From Sodalis praecaptivus (GTDB lineage: Bacteria > Pseudomonadota > Gammaproteobacteria > Enterobacterales > Enterobacteriaceae), in assembly GCF_000517425.1 (NCBI RefSeq), contig NZ_CP006569.1, forward strand, positions 3,958,760 through 4,022,759: a stretch of 64,000 nucleotides of DNA, in the 5' to 3' direction. Both the position numbers and the translations under genes were made by a program. The notes under the pieces are model-generated. The model was not told the DNA's origin and ran no database searches. It saw only the letters and a program-made list of their open reading frames with translations. This document shows positions 32,952 through 43,048 of the stretch, one piece after another. The number at the start of each line of letters is the position of its first letter. Within the stretch, counting starts at the first letter, position 1.

Positions 32952-34690
32952 AATTCCGGCCCCAGTCCAATATAGAATTGCACGCCGTGCTCATGTTCAT
33001 CCGCCACCGGGGCGGCGATGTCCAGCTTGATGGGGCCGACGGGCGATTGCCAGCGCACGCCGACGCCGGCGCCGGTCTTGAAGTTGCTCTGTTTGATATC
33101 GTTAACCGCCTCGCCGCTGTCGACAAATACCGCGCCCCACCATTTGCCGGTGACGTTATATTGATACTCCAACGATCCGGTGGCCAGTTTGGAGGCGCCG
33201 GTCAATTTGCCGTCATCGTCGCGCGGCGACAGGGATTTGTATTTATAGCCGCGAATACTGCGATCGCCGCCGGCAAAAAAGCGCAGCGAAGGCGGGACGC
33301 GTTCAAAATCGTTGGTTTCGATCCAGCCCAGGTTGCCGCGGGCTACGAAGCGGTGTTTCTCCGCCAGCGTGCGGATCCAGACGTTCTGCGCCTGCAAAAT
33401 GACAAAATCGATATCCGAACCCCAGACGGTATTGGAAACATCCACCGAATAGCGCTGGCTGTCGCCCCAGGTGGGCATCAGGCCGCCACGCTGGCGGGTC
33501 CGGTTGATACTGACGCCGGGATAGATAAGCATCGTGGTATCGGTAACGTTGGCCTGGGTAAAGTGATCCAGGCTCCAGCGCAAATTGATAGCCCGCTGCC
33601 AGCCGCTGGACAGATCCCAATAGCGCGCCACGTTCAGCGTGGTGGAATCCGCCTGGGTATCGTTGAGGTCTTCGCGCTTGAAGCCGCCTTGCAGCAGATA
33701 ATATTGCTCCAGCGGATCTTTGAGCAGCGGAATTTTATAGCTGACATCGGCCGATTGCTCCGGCGCCGACAGGCTAAGACTGGTTTGCAAACTGTGGCCG
33801 CGCGAGTTAAGCCACGGTTTGTTCCAGGTGGTTTTGACCCGCGGTCCCACATCGGTGGCATAGCCGACGCCGGTTTCGAGACTGTTGCGACTGCGCGGCG
33901 TCACGACCGCGTCCAGCGGCAGCGTTTTGCTCTGTTTACCGGAGGAAAAGTCAGGGGAGATCACCACCGAATTAAACCAGTTGGTGGCCGCCAGCCGGCG
34001 GTTTAGCTCCGCCAGCGATTCGGCGCTGTAAGGTTCGCCCTCGCGTACTTTGGCGAGATTTTGCAGGTAATCTTCGCGGATCTGGGCGCCGTGGAAGCGC
34101 ACTTTACCGAAGCGATAGCGCTGGCCGCTATCAAAATCGATATCCCAATAAGCCTGGTAGCGCGACGGCGCTACACCCAACTGGCTTTTGCGAAACTCGG
34201 CGTCGAAATACCCCTTGCGCAGCGCCAGGCTGGAAAACCCGTTTTTGAATCTGTCGTAAGCGCCGTGATTCAATACGGTGCCAAGGGCGGGCTTGCCGTC
34301 TGACACCCACTGGCGATAATCGCTGTCCTGCCGCGCCTCGCCGCGCAAAATGACATTGACGCCGGCGATTTTCACCGGCTTACCCGGCGTGACACGGGCG
34401 ATAAGTACATCGCGACCGCCGTTCACCGCCGGCTTAAAGACGAAATCGATGGTGGGCGAATAATAGCCAAGCGCCCGCAGCCCCTCGCGCACCGCGTTAT
34501 CCACCCGGCTTTGGAAGCGCGCGTCGGCGGTCACCTCATCGCTGCCAATGGTGGACAGGCGCGCGCGTACATTGCGCTGCAGGTCGCCGCTGAGCCCCTC
34601 CACCTGTAGGCGGACGTTGGCGCTATGGGCCTGCGGCATCAGCAACAGCGCGCAGAAAAATAGGGATTTTCGGCCGTACCGTGCTTTCAC
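32948..34690 (-). CDS. tamA: Translocation and assembly module subunit TamA (Omp85 family)
   Basis: TamA is the outer-membrane Omp85 barrel of the TAM complex. From the GTG start the precursor is 580 residues, with a signal peptide ending PQAHSA before [17 protein letters not shown] lies upstream at good spacing. A TTG at 34723, also preceded by GGAG, would add 11 polar residues before the signal and is less likely. Three POTRA domains (about 25-265) precede the 16-strand barrel with [11 protein letters not shown], the [13 protein letters not shown] segment and the final GLGPEL. It is divergent from msrA. Confidence 0.95.
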   Translation of the reverse strand: MKARYGRKSLFFCALLLMPQAHSANVRLQVEGLSGDLQRNVRARLSTIGSDEVTADARFQSRVDNAVREGLRALGYYSPTIDFVFKPAVNGGRDVLIARVTPGKPVKIAGVNVILRGEARQDSDYRQWVSDGKPALGTVLNHGAYDRFKNGFSSLALRKGYFDAEFRKSQLGVAPSRYQAYWDIDFDSGQRYRFGKVRFHGAQIREDYLQNLAKVREGEPYSAESLAELNRRLAATNWFNSVVISPDFSSGKQSKTLPLDAVVTPRSRNSLETGVGYATDVGPRVKTTWNKPWLNSRGHSLQTSLSLSAPEQSADVSYKIPLLKDPLEQYYLLQGGFKREDLNDTQADSTTLNVARYWDLSSGWQRAINLRWSLDHFTQANVTDTTMLIYPGVSINRTRQRGGLMPTWGDSQRYSVDVSNTVWGSDIDFVILQAQNVWIRTLAEKHRFVARGNLGWIETNDFERVPPSLRFFAGGDRSIRGYKYKSLSPRDDDGKLTGASKLATGSLEYQYNVTGKWWGAVFVDSGEAVNDIKQSNFKTGAGVGVRWQSPVGPIKLDIAAPVADEHEHGVQFYIGLGPEL

Positions 34691-35029
34691 GCTGATGACC
34701 TCTGATTGTTTCTTTCCTGGCAAAGTCTCTCCATCCGCGACGAATCAGCGTTGATGCTATTATTAGCAGACTCAATACTCCGTTGGCAAAATCGCCGGGC
34801 GGCCCTTGCGCGGCCGCGTCCGTCTCGCCGTCGGGCGCTGAGTGGCGCTTACTCACCTGATGCTCAGGTGTATCAACCCTCTATGGTTAGTGATGAGATA
34901 TTTTCGCAGTAAAATCGATTTATCTTCACAGCATCATGTAATAATGCGCTTTATTGTCGGTAAAGCGTGCCGGTTAAACAACCCCTTGCGGGGTATTTCG
35001 CCGGCATTTGTTCAAATGAGGAGTTCAGG
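34691..35029. other. tamA-msrA divergent intergenic region
   Basis: This 339 bp region must hold both divergent promoters. A short hairpin, ACCCCTTGCGGGGT, lies at 34981-34994 in the msrA leader, 36 bp before the GTG start. It is followed by a short AT run and could be a weak attenuator or only structure. No small gene is apparent. Confidence 0.5.
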
Positions 35030-35671
35030 GTGGCGCAAAATTTCGACAAAACTACGCGCATTACGCAAAGTGAAGCGCTGCCGGGGCGCATGACGCCCAT
35101 GCCCATCGCCCCCACGCATCCGGTGCTGCACCATTCCATGAGCCACGTCCCGGACGGCATGGCGCTAGCGATATTCGCCATGGGCTGTTTTTGGGGCGTG
35201 GAGCGGCTTTTCTGGCAACAGCCCGGCGTTTACAGTACCGCGGCCGGCTATACCGGCGGCTTTACGCCCAACCCTACCTACCGCGAAGTGTGCAGCGGCC
35301 AGACCGGCCATGCCGAAGCGGTAAGAGTGGTGTTCGACCCGCAGATCATCCCCTACACGGCGTTGCTGGGGTTATTCTGGCAGCACCACGATCCGACCCA
35401 GGGCATGCGCCAGGGGGACGATATCGGCAGCCAGTACCGCTCGGCGCTCTTTCCCCAGGATGATGCGCAGCGCGAGGCCGCGCGCGTAAGCCTGGCCGCT
35501 TTTGCCCAAGCGATGGCCGACGCCGGCGATACCCGCCCCATCACGACCGCGCTGGAACCCGCGGCGCCCTTTTATTATGCCGAGGATGAGCATCAACAAT
35601 ATCTACATAAACATCCCGACGGCTATTGCGCCCTCGGGGGCATTGGCGTGTGCCTGCCGCCGGCCCGCTAA
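35030..35671 (+). CDS. msrA: Peptide methionine sulfoxide reductase MsrA
   Basis: MsrA reduces methionine-S-sulfoxide in proteins. The GTG at 35030 follows GAGGAG with ideal spacing and gives 213 residues, like E. coli. An in-frame ATG 63 bp upstream lies in the leader and is rejected. The catalytic motif is GCFWG with Cys53; resolving cysteines lie in CALGG and GVCLPPAR near the C-terminus. It is divergent from tamA. Confidence 0.97.
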   Translation: MAQNFDKTTRITQSEALPGRMTPMPIAPTHPVLHHSMSHVPDGMALAIFAMGCFWGVERLFWQQPGVYSTAAGYTGGFTPNPTYREVCSGQTGHAEAVRVVFDPQIIPYTALLGLFWQHHDPTQGMRQGDDIGSQYRSALFPQDDAQREAARVSLAAFAQAMADAGDTRPITTALEPAAPFYYAEDEHQQYLHKHPDGYCALGGIGVCLPPAR

Positions 35672-35807
35672 GCGGTATTGGCGGCGCGATGACAGACGCT
35701 GCTATACTGTCGTGCGACACGGTCGCCGTGGCGTTGAGGCGAGATGTTCACGCAAATTCGCCCTTACAGGGCGCCGACGCTTCCTTATAGCCCGAACTGG
35801 TTAACTT

Positions 35808-37142
35808 ATGCTAAATAGTTTTTTGCTTATTCTGCTGCTGATTGCAGTAAGCGCATTTTTCTCGATATCAGAGATATCGCTGGCCGCCTCGCGCAAAATA
35901 AAATTGAAATTGCTGGCCGACGAGGGGGATATTAACGCGCAGCGCGTGCTCAAATTACAAGAGACGCCGGGCGTGTTTTTTACCGTGATTCAGATTGGCC
36001 TCAACGCCGTGGCCATTCTCGGAGGCATCGTCGGCGACGCCGCCTTTTCTCCCTGGTTTGCCTCGGTATTCGCGCACTTTATGTCACCCGAGCTGGCGGA
36101 ACAGTTGAGCTTCATTTGCTCCTTCTCGCTGGTGACCGGTATGTTCATTCTGTTTGCCGATCTGACCCCGAAACGCATCGCGTTGATCTCTCCGGAAAGT
36201 TATGCCGTCAAGATCATCAACCCAATGCGCTTCTGCCTGCTGGTATTCCGTCCGCTGGTGTGGCTGTTTAACGGTCTGGCCAACGTCATTTTCAGAATGC
36301 TGAAACTGCCCATGGTGCGCAAAGACGATATCACTTCCGACGATATTTACGCGGTGGTAGAGGCCGGGGCGCTGGCCGGCGTGCTGCGCAAGCAAGAACA
36401 TGAACTCATCGAAAACGTTTTTGAGCTGGAATCGCGCACCGTGCCCTCCTCTATGACGTCGCGCGAAAATATCATTTATTTCGATCTGCGCGAAACCGAG
36501 GACAGCATTAAAGAGAAAATCGCCACCCATCCCCATTCCAAATTCCTGGTCTGTGACGCGACCATCGACCACATCGTCGGCTATGTCGACTCGAAGGACC
36601 TGCTTAATCGCGTGCTGGGCAATCAGAGCCTGGCGCTCAATAGCGGCGTGCAGATCCGCTCGGCGCTGATCGTGCCGGATACCCTGACCCTGTCTGAAGC
36701 GTTGGAAAGCTTTAAAACCGCCGGCGAGGATTTCGCGGTCATCTTAAACGAGTATGCGCTGGTGGTCGGGATAATCACGCTAAATGATGTGATGACTACG
36801 CTTATGGGGGATCTGGTAGGCCAGGGGCTGGAGGAGCAGATTGTCGCCCGCGACGAAAACTCCTGGCTGATTGAGGGCGGCACGCCGATTGATGATGTGA
36901 TGCGGGCGCTGCACATCGATGAGTTTCCGCAATCCGGTAACTACGAAACCATCGGCGGCTTTATGATGTTTATGCTGCGCAAAATCCCCAAACGCACCGA
37001 TTTCGTCCGATACGCCGGCTACAAGTTTGAGGTGGTGGATATCGACAGCTATAAAATCGATCAGCTGCTGGTTACGCGCGTCGAGGAAAAATCCTCCCCG
37101 CTACTGTCGCCGGCGTCCGACAACAATGCCCATGTCGCCTGA
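35808..37142 (+). CDS. ytfL: CNNM/CBS-domain membrane protein YtfL (PaeA, polyamine export)
   Basis: YtfL belongs to the CorC/HlyC-type UPF0053 family. In E. coli and Salmonella it is reported as PaeA, which lowers cytoplasmic cadaverine and putrescine. The 444 residues have an N-terminal CNNM membrane domain with about four helices (1-190, including FFTVIQIGLNAVAILGGIVG in part), two CBS domains (about 210-340) and a C-terminal CorC_HlyC domain (about 350-430). It is convergent with ytfK. Confidence 0.95.
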   Translation: MLNSFLLILLLIAVSAFFSISEISLAASRKIKLKLLADEGDINAQRVLKLQETPGVFFTVIQIGLNAVAILGGIVGDAAFSPWFASVFAHFMSPELAEQLSFICSFSLVTGMFILFADLTPKRIALISPESYAVKIINPMRFCLLVFRPLVWLFNGLANVIFRMLKLPMVRKDDITSDDIYAVVEAGALAGVLRKQEHELIENVFELESRTVPSSMTSRENIIYFDLRETEDSIKEKIATHPHSKFLVCDATIDHIVGYVDSKDLLNRVLGNQSLALNSGVQIRSALIVPDTLTLSEALESFKTAGEDFAVILNEYALVVGIITLNDVMTTLMGDLVGQGLEEQIVARDENSWLIEGGTPIDDVMRALHIDEFPQSGNYETIGGFMMFMLRKIPKRTDFVRYAGYKFEVVDIDSYKIDQLLVTRVEEKSSPLLSPASDNNAHVA

Positions 37143-37161
37143 GATAAGCGCCGCAGTGATG

Positions 37162-37190
37162 AAAAAAAAGCCCCCGCGCGCGGCGGAGGC
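37162..37190 (-). terminator. Terminator downstream of ytfK
   Basis: On the minus strand GCCTCCGC and GCGGGGGC pair, with one G-T wobble, around a five-base loop and are followed by eight T residues. It lies 39 bp beyond the ytfK stop and between convergent ytfL and ytfK. Confidence 0.82.
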
Positions 37191-37228
37191 ATAATGACTA
37201 CGGCGGCAGTTCGCCGTAAAAAGCGTTC

Positions 37229-37435
37229 TTAGGCCATATCTAGCTGGAGCCGCATTACCTGGCGATTGACTTCAGACATGACGCTGAAATGCTGTTTATC
37301 TCGCACCTTGGGCAGCAAAATTTTACCTTTATCAAACTCAAAAGCGCCGATGCCCTTGATGTAAAGTCTGCCGCGAAATAAGGTCTTTACGTAAGTGGCT
37401 ACTTTTATGGCGTTATAGCGATGGAAGATTCTCAT
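37229..37435 (-). CDS. ytfK: SpoT-stimulating small protein YtfK
   Basis: YtfK is a 68-residue cytosolic protein reported to stimulate (p)ppGpp synthesis by SpoT on phosphate or fatty-acid starvation. The sequence is colinear with E. coli YtfK: a [20 protein letters not shown] core, KGKILLPKV, and [15 protein letters not shown] at the end. It is divergent from ytfJ. Confidence 0.96.
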   Translation of the reverse strand: MRIFHRYNAIKVATYVKTLFRGRLYIKGIGAFEFDKGKILLPKVRDKQHFSVMSEVNRQVMRLQLDMA

Positions 37436-37713
37436 TTTTGTACTTTCCTCCTACAGGGTTACTTCTTCCTATGGTACTGACTACCGCGATTGGAAATCCG
37501 GTAACGCTACCTAACTACACCTTATCTGAGTGGTAAGTTGTGCTTTAGTTCACGCTCTTACAGGATGCATTACTGCTTTTACATATTTTGACAGTAGGGT
37601 ATAAAAAACAAATCCCTATAAACAGTATAATTATCCTAAAAGTGCGGTGGTTGTGCTTGCACACACACTGGGCCAAAGAGGGCCCGGTGAGATCCTAACA
37701 ACAGGAGTTTTTT

Positions 37714-38280
37714 ATGCGCTATCTCATCGGCCTACCGTTATGCTGCCTCGTCGTGTCCCTCTCGTTGCATGCCCATCTGCTGCGCACCGGTGAACCGGTT
37801 CCGCCTGTGAAGGTCATGCATCAGGGGGAAGTAATCTACGATCATAATGAGTTTAGTCATCAATCCTGGAATAGCGCACGCCTCCCCGGAAAAATTCGTC
37901 TCATCCAGCATATCGCCGCCCGAACCTCGGCGCGCGAAATGAATGCCGCGTTGATTGAAACCCTACGCAAGGCAAGATTACCGCGCGAATATTACCAAAC
38001 GACGACAATCGTCGATCGCGGCGACGCTTTCTTCGCTACCGGCTGGTTCATCCGCCACCAAATCGAGGCGAGTCTGCGTCGCTACCCCTGGTCGCAGATT
38101 ATCGACGATACCAACAGCGTGGTGCGTCATAACTGGCAGTTGAAAAGCAAAACTTCGACCATAGTGCTGCTTAACGCCCAAGGAGAGGTGCAATGGGCCA
38201 AAGAGGGGCCGTTGACGCTGGAGGAGATACGCCAGGTCGTCAGCCGTATCCAGCGCCTATTGCGCGAACAGGACCGATGA
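37714..38280 (+). CDS. ytfJ: YtfJ-family periplasmic protein
   Basis: YtfJ proteins are exported and thioredoxin-like in fold, with unknown activity. The 188 residues begin with a short signal peptide (MRYLIGLPLCCLVVSLSLHA), then the family patterns LPGKIRLIQHIAARTSAREMN (as two pieces) and VDRGDAFFATGWFI. The C-terminus TIVLLNAQGEVQWAKEGPLT resembles a thioredoxin edge strand, but no CxxC is present. AACAGGAG precedes the start. Confidence 0.93.
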   Translation: MRYLIGLPLCCLVVSLSLHAHLLRTGEPVPPVKVMHQGEVIYDHNEFSHQSWNSARLPGKIRLIQHIAARTSAREMNAALIETLRKARLPREYYQTTTIVDRGDAFFATGWFIRHQIEASLRRYPWSQIIDDTNSVVRHNWQLKSKTSTIVLLNAQGEVQWAKEGPLTLEEIRQVVSRIQRLLREQDR

Positions 38281-38314
38281 GCGCCGGCGGCGAACGACGG
38301 CAGATTGATAGTCC

Positions 38315-38440
38315 AGCCGGACGGGAACAGCGGTCGGACGGTTATGGCCCGAGCGGTTACGTCGGCCGCTTGATAACCGTAGCCGGACGGGAGCAGCGGT
38401 CGGACGGTTGTGGCCCCAGCGGTTACGTTGGCCGGGCGGC
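38315..38440. repeat. Two tandem 66 bp repeats between ytfJ and cysQ
   Basis: Copies start at 38315 and 38381. Both read AGCCGGACGGGANCAGCGGT and continue CGGACGGTTNTGGCC, with a few substitutions. They are separated by the shared spacer CGCTTGATAACCGT, whose second copy has decayed. The array lies between convergent ytfJ and cysQ and is probably not translated. Confidence 0.9.
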
Positions 38441-38526
38441 CACGGCTGTCGGCGGGATATGGCCGCCCGACGAGTTAGCGGGGGCTAGACAGCCACCCGC
38501 TGCACGACCGCCGCGGGCGCGCGGCG

Positions 38527-39273
38527 TCAGAACAACGACACCCGAAAGCCGGGATTCAAGAAAGATTCTCGCGGGGTATAATCTAACGCCCGTCCCTGCC
38601 AATCATTGACCTGGGCCCCGGCCGCCATGGCCACCGCGTGCCCTGCGGCGGTATCCCAGACGCTGGTCGGCCCAAAGCGCGGATAAAGCTGCGCCGTCCC
38701 CTCCGCCACCAGGCAGAATTTCAGCGATGAGCCGATAGTGATCGTCTGATGCTCGCCCAGGTGGGCCAGATAATCCTGCAGCTCCGCATTGTTGCCGTGC
38801 GAACGGCTCACCACCACCAACGGCGGGCGCGCTTCTTTCACCTCTATGGCCTGCCGCTCGCCGTGCTCGTCGATACGCCAGGCTTTTCCGTCCGCTGCGG
38901 CATAAAGCCGGTCGGTGACCGGCGCATAGACCACGCCCATCACGGGCTTACCGTCTTCGATTAGCGCGATATTGACCGTAAATTCACCGTTACGGCGCAG
39001 AAACTCCTTGGTGCCGTCCAAGGGGTCCACCAGCCAGAAACGGCGCCAATGCTGACGAACGGACCAGTCCGGCGGATCCTCTTCGGAGAGAAGGGGAATG
39101 TCCGGCGCCAGCGCCTGTAAACGGGCGGCGATGACCCGATGCGCGGCCAGATCCGCGGCGGTAACCGGCGAGTCGTCCTGCTTCTGATTCAGCTCCAGCG
39201 GCTTTTCACCGTTGTAGACCTGCATGATGGCCGCGCCGGCGTCGCGGGAAAGGGTAATGATGTGTTCAATCAT
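38527..39273 (-). CDS. cysQ: 3'(2'),5'-bisphosphate nucleotidase CysQ
   Basis: CysQ hydrolyses 3'-phosphoadenosine 5'-phosphate formed in sulfate assimilation. The 248 residues show the lithium-sensitive phosphatase motifs: SEED (63-66), DPLDGTKEF (83-91) and [15 protein letters not shown] near 206. Length equals E. coli CysQ. cpdB, its divergent neighbour in E. coli, is absent, and fklB follows upstream instead. Confidence 0.97.
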   Translation of the reverse strand: MIEHIITLSRDAGAAIMQVYNGEKPLELNQKQDDSPVTAADLAAHRVIAARLQALAPDIPLLSEEDPPDWSVRQHWRRFWLVDPLDGTKEFLRRNGEFTVNIALIEDGKPVMGVVYAPVTDRLYAAADGKAWRIDEHGERQAIEVKEARPPLVVVSRSHGNNAELQDYLAHLGEHQTITIGSSLKFCLVAEGTAQLYPRFGPTSVWDTAAGHAVAMAAGAQVNDWQGRALDYTPRESFLNPGFRVSLF

Positions 39274-39432
39274 GATACACCTCGAAGATGAGCCTTAAGG
39301 TAATGATAATATTTTTTCGTCCGGCGTGATAACTCTTCGACACCCCAGGGGGGAGAAGTTGCATAGCGCCACGCCGTCGAGAGAAACGCCGGCGTGGGAG
39401 AGAGGAAACGCGTCGGCGCGCGTTCCGCAGGT

Positions 39433-40053
39433 TTACAGAATTTCCAACAGCTCTACTTCAAAAATCAACGCGCTGAAAGGCGGAATGGACGCGCCCGCGC
39501 CGCGTTCGCCGTAGGCCAGTTTGTGGGGAATATACAATTCCCACCGCGAGCCGACCGGCATCAACGTCAGCGCTTCGATCCAACCGGCAATGACGCCGCT
39601 GACCGGGAACTCTGCCGGCTGGCCCCGCTCAACCGAACTGTCAAACACGCTACCGTCCAGCAGCCGGCCGGTATAATGCACGCGCACGCGATCCTGGCGC
39701 GAGGGGATGGCCCCGTCGCCTTGGGTTAGGACTTTGAATTGCAGGCCGGATTCGGTCAGCGTGACGCCCTCCTTGTCGGCATTGTCCGCCAGGAACTTAT
39801 CGCCTTCCACCGCCAGATGCTGTTGGCGCTCCTGACGCACCGCGTCGGCGCGTTCGTGGACGGTACGCAGCGCGCGATGGATAACGTCCACCGGCACCGC
39901 CGGGGCATTGCCTTCCAGCGCATCGCGTAATCCCGTAAGCAACGCATCCGGCAACAGGCCTTCCAGACCGGATTCGACCAATTGCTGGCCTACCTGTAGG
40001 CCGATACCGTAGCTCGCCTGGGCTTCTACGCTGTCTAATGAAGGGTTAGTCAT
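39433..40053 (-). CDS. fklB: FKBP-type peptidyl-prolyl isomerase FklB (FKBP22)
   Basis: FklB is a cytoplasmic prolyl isomerase. Started at [16 protein letters not shown] it is 206 residues, as in E. coli. A longer in-frame extension would cover the intergenic promoter region and is rejected. It has an N-terminal dimerisation domain (about 1-110) and a C-terminal FKBP domain with [18 protein letters not shown] and the terminal [12 protein letters not shown]. It is divergent from ytfB. Confidence 0.98.
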   Translation of the reverse strand: MTNPSLDSVEAQASYGIGLQVGQQLVESGLEGLLPDALLTGLRDALEGNAPAVPVDVIHRALRTVHERADAVRQERQQHLAVEGDKFLADNADKEGVTLTESGLQFKVLTQGDGAIPSRQDRVRVHYTGRLLDGSVFDSSVERGQPAEFPVSGVIAGWIEALTLMPVGSRWELYIPHKLAYGERGAGASIPPFSALIFEVELLEIL

Positions 40054-40247
40054 GAAGTTTCCTTGATATCTCAAAAAGCGAAAGGCGCAGCATAACAGCG
40101 CGGGCGGTTGGGGTAAAATCCCGCGTGCAAATAGTATGACGCCTCCCCTTAACGTCAGCGTCACGGTATAAAATAGGCATGGAGCTTCATCCCACGCCGC
40201 TCTATACTTCATCGGGTTACGGCAACAGTTTTGCAAGAGAGGTCATC

Positions 40248-41267
40248 ATGGGCAGAATCGCGCCCAGGAAAAACACGTCCCCGGGCTTTTCGCTGCCGGG
40301 CCTGGACGGCCTGCGGGAGAAATGGCGTCGCCGTTTCGGCCCCGATGATGATGTCAGCCGGCCCGCCGTTGAGAGCGAGGAACGCGCGCCAACCGGTGAA
40401 AGCGTTAAACGCACGCCGGGGCAAAACACGGGCGCGCAGGACAGCCTGCCAGCCGCGTCGACGGAGGACGCGACCTACGCCCTGGCCATCGGCAGCGCCG
40501 CCGAGGCAGACGAACCCTACCCGTCCCCTATCGGCAGTGCCGACATCGTGCGCGCGTCCCGCCGTGACGTTGGCACAACCTCCGGCCGCTACGGCACCGA
40601 TGATGTTGACGCGACCTCCGTCCGCTACGGCACCGCTGCCGATGACGCGCCCGAGGCCACGCCCATCGGCAGCGCCGGCCATCGCCCTGATTATCTGACA
40701 GACGTTCCGCCACGAACGTCAGCGGCCCCCGCATCGCCAAGCGCAGGCGCCTCACTGCGTGGACAGGCGCTATTGGCGACATTGTGGCACCTGCCCGACG
40801 GTTTCAACTGGATGAGGCCGCTACCGCTCATGCATCGCCGCTGGCTGCTGATTATCGCATTACTGGTGGCCATCGCTTTACTTTGGCCCTACAGTCCAAC
40901 GACGCCGCCGGCGCCGGTGGCTCGCAATGATGCAGCATCCTCAGCCGTACCGAGTATGCAGGCCGAGCTGGTGGACAACAGCGCCGGCGGCGGCAACACG
41001 GACGAGCGGCACGTGCAAACGTACCGCATCGTCGACGGCCAGACGCTGGCCCAGTTGTTCCGCGCGCATAATCTGCCGGTGGCGGATGTCTTTGCCATGG
41101 CCCAGGTAGAGGGCAACGACAAACCGCTAAGCAGCCTGCAGGCCGGGCAGGAAGTTCGCATCGTGCAAAACGCGCAGGGCGTCGTGACGCTGCTGGAAAT
41201 AGAAACCGGCGCCGCCGGCCCGGTACGTTTTGCGCTCCAGCCCGACGGCAGTTACCAGCGGCGATAA
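40248..41267 (+). CDS. ytfB: OapA-domain cell-division-associated protein YtfB
   Basis: YtfB is an inner-membrane protein with a periplasmic LysM-like OapA domain that binds glycan and localises to the septum. The ATG follows AGAGAGGT and gives 339 residues. The N-terminal cytoplasmic part (about 1-200) is much longer than in E. coli YtfB (212 residues in total), low in complexity, and contains a duplicated RYGT block near 130-150. One membrane helix (about 205-223) follows the conserved PLPLMHRRW. The OapA/LysM-like domain (about 255-339) has QTLAQLFRAHNLPVADVFAM. It is divergent from fklB. Confidence 0.9.
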   Translation: MGRIAPRKNTSPGFSLPGLDGLREKWRRRFGPDDDVSRPAVESEERAPTGESVKRTPGQNTGAQDSLPAASTEDATYALAIGSAAEADEPYPSPIGSADIVRASRRDVGTTSGRYGTDDVDATSVRYGTAADDAPEATPIGSAGHRPDYLTDVPPRTSAAPASPSAGASLRGQALLATLWHLPDGFNWMRPLPLMHRRWLLIIALLVAIALLWPYSPTTPPAPVARNDAASSAVPSMQAELVDNSAGGGNTDERHVQTYRIVDGQTLAQLFRAHNLPVADVFAMAQVEGNDKPLSSLQAGQEVRIVQNAQGVVTLLEIETGAAGPVRFALQPDGSYQRR

Positions 41268-41320
41268 CCCTTCTGCCGCCGTCGCTGCCCTTGACGCCGG
41301 CGCCCTTGCGCGGCGGCAAA

Positions 41321-41341
41321 AAAACCGGCGCTCGGCCGGTT
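41321..41341 (-). terminator. Second terminator downstream of rplI
   Basis: On the minus strand AACCGGC and GCCGGTT flank a five-base loop and are followed by eight T residues. It is the distal one of two hairpins in the convergent ytfB-rplI gap. Confidence 0.7.
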
Positions 41342-41372
41342 GTCATCCCACCCTCTGCGCGGGCGAAATAGC

Positions 41373-41399
41373 AAAACGCCGGCACGGGGCCGGCGTTTT
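41373..41399 (-). terminator. Bidirectional terminator between ytfB and rplI
   Basis: AAAACGCCGGC and GCCGGCGTTTT form an 11-bp perfect stem with a five-base loop. Four A/T pairs at its foot allow it to act for rplI and for convergent ytfB. Confidence 0.85.
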
Positions 41400-41419
41400 A
41401 AGGTCGCATAATCTCGCGA

Positions 41420-41872
41420 TTACGCTTCGGGCACAATCACCACATTCAGGGTAGCGAAAACATCGCTGTGTACCTGGATGCTGACGTCATGGTCGCCCGT
41501 CGTGCGCAGAACACCGTTCGGCAAACGCACTTCGCTCTTCGCGACGTTAACGCCGGCGGCGGTGATCGCGTCAGCGATGTCGCGAGTACCAATAGAGCCG
41601 AACAGTTTACCTTCGTCGCCTGCTTTCGACGCGATGGTGACGCTGCCCAATTCATTGATTTTCGCGGCGCGTGCTTCAGCTTCGGCCTGAACGTCAGCCA
41701 GTTTGGCTTCCAGTTCAGCACGGCGCGCCTCGAAATACTCTACGTTTTTCTTGGTGGCCGGCACGGCTTTGCCTTGCGGCACCAGGAAGTTACGAGCATA
41801 ACCCGCTTTAACATTAACCTGATCACCCAAACCGCCCAGGTTGGTGACTTTATCAAGCAGAATAACTTGCAT
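41420..41872 (-). CDS. rplI: 50S ribosomal protein L9
   Basis: L9 binds 23S rRNA and helps keep the frame during translation. The 150 residues begin [19 protein letters not shown] and include [15 protein letters not shown]. The two globular domains are joined by a long helix (about 41-75). It is the last gene of rpsF-priB-rpsR-rplI. Confidence 0.99.
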   Translation of the reverse strand: MQVILLDKVTNLGGLGDQVNVKAGYARNFLVPQGKAVPATKKNVEYFEARRAELEAKLADVQAEAEARAAKINELGSVTIASKAGDEGKLFGSIGTRDIADAITAAGVNVAKSEVRLPNGVLRTTGDHDVSIQVHSDVFATLNVVIVPEA

Positions 41873-41910
41873 TACCTTATCCTCTCAAAGACTTAGTGGA
41901 CAATGACCGA

Positions 41911-42463
<553 letters not shown>

Positions 42464-42466
42464 CGA

Positions 42467-42862
42467 TTACTCTTCAGAATCCCCAGCATCAGAGTCTTCG
42501 TTGGTTTCAGTGGCGAAATCTTCACGGCGCTCGCGGCGTTCGTCTTTCGCTTTAACCATCGGAGATGCTTCAGTCACCGCGTGCTTAACGCGCATGATCA
42601 TGCTGCGGATAACGGCGTCATTGAAGCGGAAAGCTGTTTCCAGCTCGTCGATCACTTCCTGCGGCGCTTCTACGTTCAGCAGAACATAGTGTGCTTTATG
42701 CAGTTTGTTGATCGGGTAAGCCAGCTGACGGCGGCCCCAGTCTTCCAGGCGATGGATCTGGCCTTCAGCACCGGTAATAAGGGCGCTGTAGCGTTCGATC
42801 ATGCCGACAACCTGTTCGCTTTGGTCAGGATGAACCATAAAAACGATTTCGTAATGACGCAT
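42467..42862 (-). CDS. rpsF: 30S ribosomal protein S6
   Basis: S6 is a ferredoxin-like ribosomal protein that pairs with S18. The 131 residues start [18 protein letters not shown] and end in an acidic tail ([18 protein letters not shown]), the site of RimK glutamylation in E. coli. The gene heads the operon and has a leader that resembles the S6:S18 autoregulatory RNA. Confidence 0.99.
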   Translation of the reverse strand: MRHYEIVFMVHPDQSEQVVGMIERYSALITGAEGQIHRLEDWGRRQLAYPINKLHKAHYVLLNVEAPQEVIDELETAFRFNDAVIRSMIMRVKHAVTEASPMVKAKDERRERREDFATETNEDSDAGDSEE

Positions 42863-42930
42863 AGAATTGCTCCTTACGGATTATTCAGCCTCCTGTCAGG
42901 GTCAACCGCGGCCCATGGAAGCAAGGAACG
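42863..42930 (-). promoter_or_regulatory. Candidate S6:S18-binding leader of rpsF
   Basis: The minus-strand leader contains CCTGACAGGAGGCTGAATAA followed by TCCGTAAGGAGC. This is nearly identical to the E. coli rpsF leader, where an S6:S18 complex binds a conserved stem with a CCG bulge to repress the operon. The last part is also the rpsF Shine-Dalgarno sequence. Confidence 0.6.
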
Positions 42931-42961
42931 TGATAAGTGTGCGGTCGAAAAATGACGCGCA

Positions 42962-42990
42962 ATTGTACTTATCCAGTCGGCTAAACACAA
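42962..42990 (-). promoter_or_regulatory. Probable sigma-70 promoter of the rpsF operon
   Basis: On the minus strand TTGTGT (-35) and TACAAT (-10) are separated by 17 bp. The -10 element lies about 100 bp before the rpsF start, so the transcript would carry the leader described above. Confidence 0.6.
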
Positions 42991-43048
42991 GGACCGCGGC
43001 GGATTATTTCCGGGTTAAGCGGCCGGCGCTCGGCGTTCAACCGCAACG

